A DNA stretch of 64,000 nt from CBIFVZ01 sp966185765 (GTDB taxonomy: Bacteria; Pseudomonadota; Gammaproteobacteria; Enterobacterales; Enterobacteriaceae). A program made the position numbers and the translations under genes. The stretch lies in assembly GCA_966185765.1 (NCBI GenBank), contig CBIFVZ010000008.1, forward strand, positions 23,302-87,301, written 5' to 3'. Below the pieces are notes generated by a model that did no database searches, was not told where the DNA came from, and saw only the letters and a program-made list of their open reading frames with translations. Position 1 is the stretch's first letter, and each line of letters opens with the position of its first letter. Shown in pieces: positions 43,195 to 52,347 of this stretch.

Positions 43195-43953
43195 ATGAAT
43201 AATAACCACCGGGCGCTGGTCGACGGCCAGTTTGGTGAACAGGCACAGGCCTATCTGCACAGTGCGGTACATGCGCAGGGAAGCGATCTTGAACGACTGG
43301 CCGCCTGGCTTGCCGCCACGCCTGACGCACGGGTGCTTGATATGGGTTGCGGTGCAGGACACGCCAGTTTTGTCGCTGCGAACGTTGTGGCATCCGTGGT
43401 CGCCTACGATCTGTCGGATCGTATGCTGGCGGTGGTGAATGAAGCCGCGCAGGCACGAAATCTCAGCAATATCACCACCTGTCAGGGAATGGCCGAATAT
43501 CTCCCCTTTGGTGATGGCGAGTTTGATGTGGTTATTAGCCGTTACTCGGCGCACCACTGGCACGACGTGGGCCGTGCCCTGCGTGAGGCAAAACGGGTAT
43601 TGAAACCTGGCGGCACACTGATCGTCATTGATATCTGCTCACCTGGTCGCCCGACGCTGGATGTTTTTTTACAGACCATCGAAATGTTACGCGACCCTTC
43701 TCACGTACGTGATTACACTCAGGGCGAGTGGTTAACTCAGGTGAACGAGGCTGGTTTTACCGTACGCGACCTGCGTAACGAACGGCTGGCGCTGGAGTTT
43801 AGTAGCTGGGTGAGCCGTATGAACACACCGCCTGAGCTGGTTGAGGCTATTCGTCTTCTGCAAAGTAAAGCGACAGATGACGTGCGCCGTTATTTTGAGG
43901 TTGCTGCTGATGGTTCCTTTGCCAGTGACAGACTGATGTTCATGGCACAATAA
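43195..43953 (+). CDS. Class I SAM-dependent methyltransferase (YafE/UbiE-like)
   Basis: 252 aa from the ATG at 43195 (AAGGA upstream); the frame is open far upstream but overlaps the divergent regulator. Motif I is VLDMGCGAGHASFVAA, with VVAYDLSDRMLAVV, GDGEFDVVISRYSAHHWHDV and EAKRVLKPGGTLIVIDICSP typical of the UbiE/YafE group. The C-terminus ends SDRLMFMAQ. The substrate is unknown. It probably forms a regulatory pair with the MmyB-type protein. Confidence 0.82.
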   Translation: MNNNHRALVDGQFGEQAQAYLHSAVHAQGSDLERLAAWLAATPDARVLDMGCGAGHASFVAANVVASVVAYDLSDRMLAVVNEAAQARNLSNITTCQGMAEYLPFGDGEFDVVISRYSAHHWHDVGRALREAKRVLKPGGTLIVIDICSPGRPTLDVFLQTIEMLRDPSHVRDYTQGEWLTQVNEAGFTVRDLRNERLALEFSSWVSRMNTPPELVEAIRLLQSKATDDVRRYFEVAADGSFASDRLMFMAQ

Positions 43954-43960
43954 AGCCTGT

Positions 43961-43987
43961 GCCGCCCACCGTGGCGGCGTTTTTTTG
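43961..43987 (+). terminator. Terminator of methyltransferase gene
   Basis: GCCGCC and GGCGGC flank a 6-nt loop and are followed by a run of seven T. Confidence 0.85.
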
Positions 43988-44054
43988 ACCTGATGTTCAC
44001 TGTTTACAAGCTTGTGTTAATGTGGCTCTTTTATCACTTAATGGAGAGGCCGGG

Positions 44055-44294
44055 ATGGCTGAAGTGAGCATCAGCGAAAGCGAAAAAGATCTCATCCGCG
44101 ATAAACTGGAAGCGTATTGCCGCGATAATCTGGATGTAGAGCTGGAACAATTCGACGCAGAGTTTTTATGTGACTTTGTCGTAAAAGAGTTTGGTCCGCT
44201 GTTTTATAACGCCGGTATTGAAGAGGCTATTCGCACTCAGGCAGCATGGAGTGAACGTATCCAGGAAGAAATGGATTTGAAGAAAATATTCTAG
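44055..44294 (+). CDS. DUF2164 family protein
   Basis: 79 aa from the ATG at 44055, preceded by GAGAGG. The sequence ISESEKDLIRDKLEAYCRDN, then DVELEQFDAEFLCDFVVKEF and FYNAGIEEAI is typical of DUF2164 proteins: short, acidic and helical. No function is known. Monocistronic. The following 286 bp (44295-44580) contain only the tcuC terminator. Confidence 0.8.
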   Translation: MAEVSISESEKDLIRDKLEAYCRDNLDVELEQFDAEFLCDFVVKEFGPLFYNAGIEEAIRTQAAWSERIQEEMDLKKIF

Positions 44295-44524
44295 TATCAC
44301 GTTTTTGCGGCAGTTTTACGGCATAAGCGCGACGTGCAATGGGCAACGTCAGTGTGCTGCAACGTCGGTCCCCCTTTTTCTTGCGCGAATATAGTATATC
44401 GACAATCACAGACTTATCTCGTCTGCCCTCGGGCGTTGCTGCGTTGCCAGCGCTTGCCCTTACACCAGACCCTTTTAATCACTTTTGACCCGTAAGCGTC
44501 TGTCACGCCTGAAACTGCTGCTTT

Positions 44525-44555
44525 TTTTAAAACTGACCCGCAGATCGCGGGCCAG
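44525..44555 (-). terminator. Terminator of tcu operon
   Basis: On the minus strand CTGGCCCGC-GATCT-GCGGGTCAG (9-bp stem, one G-T pair) is followed by TTTT and an A-run, 25 bp past the tcuC stop. Confidence 0.65.
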
Positions 44556-44580
44556 TAAAAATAAGCACATGACACGGGCG

Positions 44581-45909
44581 TTAACGTGACACTGTCACCC
44601 CTTCTTTTTGTGTCTCGCTCACGCGCAGGAACAGCGCACAGGTGGCGGCCAGCCCACAGAATGCGGCGCACATTAGCCACCAGGCCGGTGCGCTACGGCT
44701 ACCGGTAAACTCAACCAGTGCGGTGGAAATCACCGGCGTGAGGCCACCAAACACCGCCGTTGCCAGGCTAAACGCCAGCGAGAATCCCACGGTTCGCACG
44801 TAGACGGGCATGATTTCAGTGAGTGCAGCCACCATTGCACCGTTATACATGCCAAAAAAGAATGAGAACCACAACAGCACCACCGTCATGCGGGTAAAAT
44901 CTGGCGCGGCCGTAAGCCAGGTCATGGCAGGCCAGGTGGTCAGCAGCGCCAGTACGGTAATGCTCAGCAACACGGCACGGCGCCCGACGCGGTCTGAAAT
45001 GGCCCCGCCTATCGGTAACCAGAAAAAGTTAGAAATACCCACCAGCATTGTCACCGTCAGACTCTCTTCTGCACTCAGATGCAGCACCGTTTTGCCATAG
45101 GTCGGTGTGTAAACGGTAATAAAATAGAACGTGGTGGTGGTCATGGCTACAAGCAGCGTACCTGCCAGCACTCGCCGCCAGTTCTGCGCAATGGTGCGGA
45201 AAATCTCTTTACTGTCCGGGCGGTGGCGACGTTGCAGAAACGCTTCGGTTTCCTGCAACGAGCGGCGCAGGACAAAAATGAGCGGAATTATCATACAACC
45301 GATAAAAAACGGAATGCGCCAGGCCCACTGGCTGATTTCATCCGGGCTGAACAGCTGGTTAAGACCGTAGCCAAGCAGCGCGGCAAATACAATCGCGACC
45401 TGCTGGCTGGCAGACTGCCAGCTGGTATAAAAGCCCTTATGCCCTGGCGTGGCAATTTCAGAGAGATACACCGACACGCCGCCAAGCTCTACCCCTGCGG
45501 AAAACCCCTGCAATAACCTGCCCACAAGCACCAGCAGCGGCGCGGCAATACCGAGTGTGGCGTAACCAGGCACAAGCGCAATCAGCAGCGTGCCACAGCC
45601 CATTATTCCGAGCGTGACCATCAGCCCCTTGCGCCGCCCAATACGGTCAATATAGGAACCGAGTACGATAGCGCCGATGGGGCGCATCAGGAACCCGGAG
45701 CCAAACACGGCAAATGTCAGCATGAGTGAGGCAAACTCACTTCCCGCAGGAAAAAACACATGTGCGATGTGCGTGGCGTAAAAGCCAAACAGGAAGAAGT
45801 CGAACTGCTCAAGGAAATTACCGCTGGTGACGCGCAGGATCGCACCCACCTTTCCTCTGCGCCCGTTTGGGTGTTGAGAGACAGGATTATTCACGGTCAG
45901 GTTCTCCAT
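44581..45909 (-). CDS. tcuC: TcuC/CitA, tricarballylate or citrate-proton symporter (MFS, MHS family)
   Basis: 442 aa; the start at 45909 (MENLTVNNP) fits the family's length, though an ATG at 45957 is also in frame and both have weak ribosome sites. Twelve membrane helices. Family motifs: VGAILRVTSGNFLEQFDFFLFGFYA (split over helix 1), RPIGAIVLGSYIDRIGRRKG, LQGFSAGVELGGVSVYLSEI and EIMPVYVRTVGFSLAFSL. The protein is very similar to CitA. It follows tcuB on the same strand, so tricarballylate import is the likely role. Confidence 0.88.
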   Translation of the reverse strand: MENLTVNNPVSQHPNGRRGKVGAILRVTSGNFLEQFDFFLFGFYATHIAHVFFPAGSEFASLMLTFAVFGSGFLMRPIGAIVLGSYIDRIGRRKGLMVTLGIMGCGTLLIALVPGYATLGIAAPLLVLVGRLLQGFSAGVELGGVSVYLSEIATPGHKGFYTSWQSASQQVAIVFAALLGYGLNQLFSPDEISQWAWRIPFFIGCMIIPLIFVLRRSLQETEAFLQRRHRPDSKEIFRTIAQNWRRVLAGTLLVAMTTTTFYFITVYTPTYGKTVLHLSAEESLTVTMLVGISNFFWLPIGGAISDRVGRRAVLLSITVLALLTTWPAMTWLTAAPDFTRMTVVLLWFSFFFGMYNGAMVAALTEIMPVYVRTVGFSLAFSLATAVFGGLTPVISTALVEFTGSRSAPAWWLMCAAFCGLAATCALFLRVSETQKEGVTVSR

Positions 45910-45988
45910 TGTACATTGCTGTAGGGCGGCTCTGCGGCCGCAGGTTTTTTTAGTCATATCAAGCGCCGCCTGCCTGGCAGCGCGAGTT

Positions 45989-47110
45989 TTAACGCTGGCG
46001 TTTCTCTATTGCCCACTTCAGTAACGCGGCGCAACGGTAGAAGCCGTGGGCAAACTTGCCGTACGGCAGAGTCAGAAACAGGGCCATCACCATTCCCAGA
46101 TGCACAGCAAGCAGTGCCCCCATAGCGGTACTGTCACGCCACGCCAGTAGCGCTAGCCCACTGAGACTGATAAGCAACAGCAGCAGGCAAAAGCCACGGT
46201 CCATCCCTTTTTGCTGAGCGTCACCATGCAATGGCGCACGTTTGATATTGAGCCACAGTAAACCGGCTGGCCCGATGCAAAGCCCGATACCGCCGAGCGT
46301 GCCAAGTACCACCGGTAAGCTGAACAGTGGATATGGCGCTTCCTGCCCCAGCAGGTAGTGATAACCCGTCGCAACAAGGGTTGCGGCAAAACAGAGCATG
46401 AACCCGTAAAACGTAAAGTGGTGAAACAGGCGGCGGCGCTGGGTAAAGCGGTCGTTTTCATCGTTGCAGCCTTCGCCGTGACCACCGTCGAGGTATTTGA
46501 GCGTCAGTGCGTTGCCCGCGGCTTCAAGCGCTGCCGGTGCCTGTGGTATGCCGCCCGAAATACCGCGCCAGAAACGCACCACGCCGGTCATCAGCACCAC
46601 CAGTGCGCAGATAAAAACGCTGCCAAACATGGCTGCCAGCAAACCGTGAGGGAAAATGCGGTAGAAATTACCTGCCAGAGGTTCATGCATCAGACCGCCC
46701 TGCATCGCCACGGCCAGCAGTAAAAACAGGCTCAGGCAACCCGCCAGCGCCAGTACGGTAGTCATACCGGCGTGGCGGTAAAGTGACGCGAATCGCGGTG
46801 GCCATGCGTAGCTCTGGTAAGTTTCCAGACGTACTTTTGCCATTGCCTGCGGTACGGTAATCGCAAACTCATGCGGTGGCGCATACTGGCAGGCGTGCAG
46901 GCAGGCACCACAGTTGTGACACAGGTTCGCAAGGTAGTTCACGTCCGCCTTGTTGAATTCAAGCCGGTGGGTCATAGCGGGAAAAACGGCACAGAACCCT
47001 TCGCAATAGCGACAGGCATTGCACACCTGCATAACGCGCGCGACTTCCGCTTCATTCGGACTCAGCACCTGAGCCTCTTCAATTAAGACATCAATATTAA
47101 GCCGCTGCAT
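45989..47110 (-). CDS. tcuB: TcuB, ferredoxin/cytochrome-type membrane protein reoxidising TcuA
   Basis: 373 aa from the ATG at 47110, which has GAGGTG six bases upstream and overlaps tcuA by 14 bp. The N-terminus has two cysteine clusters for 4Fe-4S centres (CNACRYCEGFCAVFP and CHNCGACLHACQYAPP). Six membrane helices follow with His residues suited to haem (RRLFHHFTFYGFML). In Salmonella TcuB passes electrons from the reduced FAD of TcuA to the quinone pool during tricarballylate oxidation. Confidence 0.92.
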   Translation of the reverse strand: MQRLNIDVLIEEAQVLSPNEAEVARVMQVCNACRYCEGFCAVFPAMTHRLEFNKADVNYLANLCHNCGACLHACQYAPPHEFAITVPQAMAKVRLETYQSYAWPPRFASLYRHAGMTTVLALAGCLSLFLLLAVAMQGGLMHEPLAGNFYRIFPHGLLAAMFGSVFICALVVLMTGVVRFWRGISGGIPQAPAALEAAGNALTLKYLDGGHGEGCNDENDRFTQRRRLFHHFTFYGFMLCFAATLVATGYHYLLGQEAPYPLFSLPVVLGTLGGIGLCIGPAGLLWLNIKRAPLHGDAQQKGMDRGFCLLLLLISLSGLALLAWRDSTAMGALLAVHLGMVMALFLTLPYGKFAHGFYRCAALLKWAIEKRQR

Positions 47111-48503
47111 GGCGCACCTCACGTTTCACGGCAGCCCGGGCTGCTTCACGTCCGGCAATACAGCCAAAGGTGGTGCCAATCGACATGCCCACGCCTGCGG
47201 TATAGCCTTTACCCAGCACGTTACCTGCCATCATTTCACCAGCCACAAAAAGGTTGTCAGAGGGTTGTCCGTTAAAGTGGACCGCAGCATGTTCGTTCAC
47301 CTTTAGTCCCAGGTAGGTAAAGGTGATGCCGGGGCGCAGTGCATAGCCGTAAAAAGGCGGTGTATCAATCGGGCGCGCCCAGTGGCTTTTCACGGGGGAC
47401 AGCCCTTCTGTGTGGCAGTCATCCAGGATAGCGTGGTTGAAATGACCTGTACGGCAGGCGCGGTTATAGTCATTAACCGTCTGCTCAAACCGGGTTGCGT
47501 CCAGCCCCAGCTGTTGTGCCAGGCCGGCAAGGGTTTGCGACTGCGCACCGGGAAATACCGGCGGCATGAAATGGCCAGGCGCTTTCGCATCAATAATTGA
47601 AAAACCGATTTGTCCGGGCTGCTGCGCCACCAGGCGGCCCCAGATGGCATAGCGTTTTGGCCAGAAGTCCTCACCTTCGTCGTAAAAACGCGCTGCATCA
47701 CGGTTGACCACAATGCCCAGCGACACGCAGTCAACGCGGGTACAGATGCCGCCGTCATAACGCGGTGCGCGGGCATCAATCGCGACGCAATGGGACTGGG
47801 ACGGCTCGCCAATGATATCGGCCCCGGCGTCCATCATGAATTTCAGCAACACGCCCTGGTTAAACCGCGTGCCGCGAATAAGAAAGTTATCGGCGGGCCA
47901 TTCGCCTGCGGCATTCTGTCCCCAGGCCTCCCGCAGCCAGTCCCGGTTGGATTCAAACCCTCCACAGGCCAGCACGCAACTGCGGGCAGTAATACGTTCT
48001 TTTCCAGCATGCGCCGCAATAAAGCGCCCGTCTTTCAGCTCCAGCGCATCAACCGGCGTGTCATAGCGAATCTGCACACCGAGCTTTTCCGCGCTGCGAT
48101 AATAGGCATTTACCAGCGCTTTACCCCCGCCCATGAAAAACGCATTGGTGCGTGCGACATGTAATGCGCCGGAAAGCGGTGGTTGAAAATGCACGCCGTG
48201 GCGGCGCATCCAGTCGCGGCAGGTGGATGAGGTACGGATCACCAGTCGCGCCAGCGCCTCGTTAGTTTGCCCCTGCGTTACACGCAGTAAATCCTGCCAG
48301 AACTCTTCTTCCGGGTAGCTGTCGACCAGCACATCCTGTGGCCCGTCGTGCATACAGCGTAAATTGCGGGTATGAGCAGAGTTGCCACCGCGCCACGCTC
48401 TGGGCGCGGCTTCCAGCAACAGCACTGAGGCTCCGGCTTCACGTGCGGTGAGGGCCGCGCACAACGCCGCATTGCCGCCGCCAATAACAAGCACGTCAAA
48501 CAT
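47097..48503 (-). CDS. tcuA: TcuA, FAD-dependent tricarballylate dehydrogenase
   Basis: 468 aa flavoprotein of the fumarate-reductase/succinate-dehydrogenase type. The FAD motif is VLVIGGGNAALCAALTAREAG, followed by GGNSAHTRNLRC. RVDCVSLGIVVNRDAARFYDEG and a C-terminal NLFVAGEMMAGNVLGKGYTA with GVGMSIGTTFG complete the family signature. It oxidises tricarballylate to cis-aconitate in the cytoplasm. First structural gene of the operon, 84 bp after tcuR. Confidence 0.93.
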   Translation of the reverse strand: MFDVLVIGGGNAALCAALTAREAGASVLLLEAAPRAWRGGNSAHTRNLRCMHDGPQDVLVDSYPEEEFWQDLLRVTQGQTNEALARLVIRTSSTCRDWMRRHGVHFQPPLSGALHVARTNAFFMGGGKALVNAYYRSAEKLGVQIRYDTPVDALELKDGRFIAAHAGKERITARSCVLACGGFESNRDWLREAWGQNAAGEWPADNFLIRGTRFNQGVLLKFMMDAGADIIGEPSQSHCVAIDARAPRYDGGICTRVDCVSLGIVVNRDAARFYDEGEDFWPKRYAIWGRLVAQQPGQIGFSIIDAKAPGHFMPPVFPGAQSQTLAGLAQQLGLDATRFEQTVNDYNRACRTGHFNHAILDDCHTEGLSPVKSHWARPIDTPPFYGYALRPGITFTYLGLKVNEHAAVHFNGQPSDNLFVAGEMMAGNVLGKGYTAGVGMSIGTTFGCIAGREAARAAVKREVRHAAA

Positions 48504-48587
48504 AGTCAGACTCCATTGTTACTTACTTGTTATGGAACTGTATGTTTTATGACAAGGCAGCGACACGCTGAGTGGCTAAAGGGGGGT

Positions 48588-49514
48588 TTACATTTCGTAA
48601 AGGCGGGCACCTGGCCAGCGACCATCGGTGACTAGTCGGGTCATGACATCAAGCAAGACCACTCTGGCCGCCATTCCGGCAGGTGAAAGCTCATCGTCAT
48701 TAAGGCTTACCAGCAGATTTACCCGACGTGATGCCGGTGCGTCCAGTGCCAGCACGCGTAACGGTTCATCATGCAGACGCGAGACGGCAGCGCCTGGTTG
48801 TATTGTTACCCCCAGACCGCCGCGTACTGCCTCCATCAGCAGTGCCAGACCATCAATATCTATCACTGAATTGAGCACATGCGGTTGCCGGGCGCAAAAC
48901 CGCTCAACTAATGCCCGCAGGCCATGTCCTGCACTGGGCAGAATAAGCGGCAGCTGGTGAAGACAGTCCACTGCTATCTTGTCACCCGTGTGGTTTGCCA
49001 ACAGTTCATGACGACCAATGACAAACAGCGTTTCCTCCAGAACTGGTATAGCACTCCAGCCACTGGCCGAAGACTGCTGGAATAAAATGCCCAGATCGAG
49101 CTGGCGCGTGGCAATTTGCGAAGCCAGATTACCTGATAAACTCTCCACGACGTGCAGGCGCACATCCGCATAGCGTTCGCGCATGGCATGAATAAACGGC
49201 AAACCCAGCACAGAGGCGGTACTCGGTGCCATACCCACACTGACGTGACCGGACAGACGGGCACTTTGCGCGGCTTTCACTGCCTCACTGGCATGGCGCA
49301 GTGTCAGTTGTGCCTGGTGAAAAAAGGCCAGGCCAGCGCCGGTAGGCTGTACGCCACGTGAGGTTCTCTGAAGTAAGCGCGTGGCAAGCTCGTCTTCAAG
49401 TCGGCTAATTTGTTGACTCAGCGCTGAAACGCCCACAGCCAGGTGTTGGGCAGCTCCAGAGAAACTCCCGGCCTCAATAACGCTGACAAAATATTTAAGT
49501 TGGCGCAGTTCCAT
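48588..49514 (-). CDS. tcuR: TcuR, LysR-type activator of tcuABC
   Basis: 308 aa from the ATG at 49514 (MELRQLKYFVSVIEAGSFSG), the standard LysR start; the longer frame to 49637 has no ribosome site. HTH: SGAAQHLAVGVSALSQQISRLE. The effector domain is of the NAC/CatM subtype (GMAPSTASVLGLPFI). It lies just upstream of tcuA in the same direction, as in Salmonella, and activates the operon with tricarballylate. Confidence 0.88.
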   Translation of the reverse strand: MELRQLKYFVSVIEAGSFSGAAQHLAVGVSALSQQISRLEDELATRLLQRTSRGVQPTGAGLAFFHQAQLTLRHASEAVKAAQSARLSGHVSVGMAPSTASVLGLPFIHAMRERYADVRLHVVESLSGNLASQIATRQLDLGILFQQSSASGWSAIPVLEETLFVIGRHELLANHTGDKIAVDCLHQLPLILPSAGHGLRALVERFCARQPHVLNSVIDIDGLALLMEAVRGGLGVTIQPGAAVSRLHDEPLRVLALDAPASRRVNLLVSLNDDELSPAGMAARVVLLDVMTRLVTDGRWPGARLYEM

Positions 49515-49906
49515 ATGTGCTCTCTGACAGAAAAGACGCCTCAGGGGATAGCGCAAAATGACGCCTCTGGCTCGCATGAAAGTGCAAAAATGGGAGGCGA
49601 CACGATTTTCTGATACGTGAGAGGCAATGTAAGGCATATCTGGGGCGTACTTAATGAATTTTTATCAAACAGCCGGGAGCGCCAATACCCTTACGGACAA
49701 CCATGTCTTTATGCCCTGGTGTATCCTCGTGCCTGACACAGGCGACCATGCGTAAAAAATGGTCAAAGCCTGTCATTGATACGCCATATCAGTATCCCGT
49801 TATTTTTTAGCATGCAATGCCATAGCGTGCGCAATAACGCTCGTCAATCGCTGCCAAATGCCAGGCATAAGTTTTTATAATAATGCCCATTCAACAAGGA
49901 GGAGAT
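49515..49906. other. Divergent intergenic region, tcuR and azlC
   Basis: About 390 bp with promoters of both genes. I see no gene, terminator or clear operator. Confidence 0.4.
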
Positions 49907-50647
49907 ATGCGTCGTACCCTGCTTTTGTCCGGTTCCCCCGCCAGTCCAGTGGGCAGCGAAGTCACCCGCGGCTGTATTGCCGTGCTGCCGATGCTTATCG
50001 GCATTATCCCCTTTGCGCTGTTGCTGGGTGCTCAGGCAGCGGCCAAAGGAATGACGGCCATTGAATTGCCGCTAATGACCGGACTTAACTTTGCTGGCGG
50101 CTCCGAATTTGCGGCTATTGCGCTATGGACCTCGCCGCCTCACCTCCTTGCCATCATGATGGTGACATTTTTGGTCAACAGCCGTCATTTATTGATGGGC
50201 GCAGCGATGGCACCGCATCTGGGACACCTGCCGCTTCGCAAAGCGGTGCCTGCACTGCTGGTGATGTGTGACGAAAGCTGGGCGCTGGGCATGGCTGATG
50301 CCGCTCGCCGCCGTCAGGAAGGCCTGACGCCAGGTTTTAGCCTGCCTTATTACGTGGGCGTAGCCGGTTCGTTGTGGGTCATGTGGGTGCTGTTTACCGG
50401 TCTTGGCGTGCTGATTGGCCCGGTGTTGGGTGATATCACACGCTGGGGTTTTGATATGGCGTTTCCGGCAGTATTTCTGGTGCTGCTGCGCGGCATGTGG
50501 AAAGGCACTCGTTCGGCGTTTGCGTGGCTGGTAAGCCTGGTGGCAGCTGCCACCACCTGGCACTATTTCCCCGGCTCTGCCTGGTACGTACCGGTCGGTG
50601 CTGGTGCGGGCATTCTGACTATTCTGCTGATGACCGCGAGGGGCTGA
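49907..50647 (+). CDS. azlC: AzlC family branched-chain amino acid exporter subunit
   Basis: 246 aa from the ATG at 49907, which has an excellent AAGGAGGAG site. The protein is hydrophobic with about five to seven membrane helices. AzlC motifs are visible: LPMLIGIIPFALLLGAQAAAKGM, LNFAGGSEFAAIALW, VNSRHLLMGAAMAPHL and LVMCDESWALGM. With AzlD it exports valine or related amino acids (compare YgaZH of E. coli). The azlD gene follows two bases after its stop. Confidence 0.88.
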   Translation: MRRTLLLSGSPASPVGSEVTRGCIAVLPMLIGIIPFALLLGAQAAAKGMTAIELPLMTGLNFAGGSEFAAIALWTSPPHLLAIMMVTFLVNSRHLLMGAAMAPHLGHLPLRKAVPALLVMCDESWALGMADAARRRQEGLTPGFSLPYYVGVAGSLWVMWVLFTGLGVLIGPVLGDITRWGFDMAFPAVFLVLLRGMWKGTRSAFAWLVSLVAAATTWHYFPGSAWYVPVGAGAGILTILLMTARG

Positions 50648-50649
50648 GC

Positions 50650-50934
50650 GTGACCATATTGACAATAGTATTGATGGCAATGACCACCTGGTTTACGCGT
50701 GTGGCGGGTTTTATGCTGCTGCGGGAACGTACGCTGGGTCCGCGCGTGCGTGCAGTGATGGAGGCCGCGCCCGGTTGTGTGCTCATCACCGTCATTGCTC
50801 CACATTTTGTGACGACAAATCCGGCAGATATTCTCGGGCTTGCTATTGCGCTAGTCGCGGCCACGCGCTTTTCTCTACTGCCAACGGTGGTTATCAGCGT
50901 GGTCGCTACTGCGCTACTACGTGCGTTACTCTGA
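50650..50934 (+). CDS. azlD: AzlD family exporter subunit
   Basis: 94 aa starting at a GTG (50650), two bases after azlC with GAGGGG upstream. Three to four membrane helices; TRVAGFMLLRERTLGPRVR, then MEAAPGCVLITVIAPHFV are typical of AzlD (YgaH-like). It is the small partner of AzlC. Its stop abuts the end of the convergent Lrp-type gene with no gap. Confidence 0.87.
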   Translation: MTILTIVLMAMTTWFTRVAGFMLLRERTLGPRVRAVMEAAPGCVLITVIAPHFVTTNPADILGLAIALVAATRFSLLPTVVISVVATALLRALL

Positions 50935-51402
50935 TCAGGGCAACGGTATTTCGGTAGTCTGTTTAATTTTTTGCATCGGGATGTCGGTTTTGATGCTTTG
51001 CACGCCATCGATGCGCGTCAGATGGTCAATCTGAAAGCGGCGATAGGCGTCCAGATCGGTCACCAGTATGCGTAACAAAAAATCGCAGTCACCGGCCATC
51101 AGGTGGCACTCCACCACCTCAGGTAAATGCTCCACCTCGCGGGCAAAATGATTCACCGTTGCCGCATCCTGACTTTTAAGCCACACGCGTGCAAACACTG
51201 TTAACCCCAGCCCAATAACCGCCGGATTGAGCAATGCAACGTAACGGTCAATCACGCCCGCTTCTTCAAGCATTCTTACCCGCCGCAGGCATGGAGAGGG
51301 CGACAGCCCCACACGTTCGGCCAGAATATTGTTAGCAATGCGCCCATCTTCCTGTAACGTTTTTAATATCCGGCGGTCAATTTCATCAAGCTTCCAGGCC
51401 AT
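50935..51402 (-). CDS. Lrp/AsnC-family regulator
   Basis: 155 aa. The HTH region is IDRRILKTLQEDGRIANNIL, then AERVGLSPSPCLRRVRMLEE. The RAM ligand domain follows (VVECHLMAGDCDFLLRILVTD). These proteins sense amino acids, so with azlCD directly convergent a role in amino-acid export control is likely. A divergent NUDIX gene lies 161 bp upstream of its start. Confidence 0.87.
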   Translation of the reverse strand: MAWKLDEIDRRILKTLQEDGRIANNILAERVGLSPSPCLRRVRMLEEAGVIDRYVALLNPAVIGLGLTVFARVWLKSQDAATVNHFAREVEHLPEVVECHLMAGDCDFLLRILVTDLDAYRRFQIDHLTRIDGVQSIKTDIPMQKIKQTTEIPLP

Positions 51403-51563
51403 TTATTGCCATCCTTATCGTTTTTTGTAGCATTGGATGCTACCAGTCTATCGCATCAATTCCAGATTAATCCTGAAACTTTCTCAGATACTCAATCTGA
51501 CGCTGTAAAATATCCGCGTGAATGATAATGTCTGTTCTCACCAATTTTTGTTGAGGTTTTCTT

Positions 51564-52193
51564 ATGTCTCAGGACGTACAACCTTCTCCGATCGTATTGG
51601 TCCAGCAGCTGCAGGCACTGTCTCAGACTGGACTTACCTACGCTCAGGACGCGTACGACATTAAGCGTTATGAATCATTACGCGAGATTGCAACGAAACT
51701 GATGACCCAACTGTTGGAGATGGAACCTCACGTCGTTTTGGGGCGCGTGTACTGCGCCCAGCAGGGTTATGCAACACCGAAAGTCGATACCCGCGGCGTT
51801 ATCATTCGCGATAACAAAGTGCTGCTGGTGCGTGAAGCCGACGATGGCGGCTGGAGCCTGCCTGGTGGCTGGGTCGATGTGGGCGACAGCCCATCGGGTT
51901 CAGTATGTCGCGAAGTCTGGGAAGAAACCGGGCTTGAAGTGACATCGAAACGTTTGATTGGCGTGTGGGACCGCAATCAACACGATCATCCGCCCTATCC
52001 GTGGCATGTTTACAAGCTGTTCTTCCACTGCGAAGTGACGGGGGGCGAGCTGCGTACCAGCGAGGAGTCCACCGATGTGGCATTTTTCTCGCTTGATGAT
52101 TTGCCAGAATTGTCGCTGACGCGCGTGGTGCCAGAAGAGATTTTCACCAGCGTGCGCATTATCCAGGAAGACAGTCCACCCTGGTGTGACTGA
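51564..52193 (+). CDS. NUDIX hydrolase with N-terminal NUDIX_N domain
   Basis: 209 aa. An N-terminal helical region of about 65 residues (LVQQLQALSQTGLTYAQDAY) is the Hydrolase_N type found in ADP-sugar-like NUDIX enzymes. The NUDIX box is GGWVDVGDSPSGSVCREV then WEETGLEV; the first Glu of the consensus is Asp here, the other REVxEExGL residues are intact. It probably hydrolyses a nucleoside diphosphate derivative; the substrate is unknown. Monocistronic with a strong terminator. Confidence 0.83.
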   Translation: MSQDVQPSPIVLVQQLQALSQTGLTYAQDAYDIKRYESLREIATKLMTQLLEMEPHVVLGRVYCAQQGYATPKVDTRGVIIRDNKVLLVREADDGGWSLPGGWVDVGDSPSGSVCREVWEETGLEVTSKRLIGVWDRNQHDHPPYPWHVYKLFFHCEVTGGELRTSEESTDVAFFSLDDLPELSLTRVVPEEIFTSVRIIQEDSPPWCD

Positions 52194-52222
52194 GTATGTC
52201 CACGAAAATAATGGCCTGTGTA

Positions 52223-52255
52223 ATGCCGATCACATAAAGTGATCGGCATTGTTTT
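52223..52255 (+). terminator. Terminator of NUDIX gene
   Basis: ATGCCGATCAC-ATAAA-GTGATCGGCAT is a perfect 11-bp stem followed by TGTTTTT. Confidence 0.85.
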
Positions 52256-52347
52256 TAAATGGTGTTCCATTACATTATTGCGCAACAGAAGGTGGCTTGG
52301 CTTCATCAGGCATACCATACGTACCAGCGTGTTTTCAGGGAGAGAAA

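Noticed and set aside
44581..45909. Plain citrate transporter CitA
   Set aside because: The sequence is CitA-like, but its position directly behind tcuRAB makes TcuC the better name.
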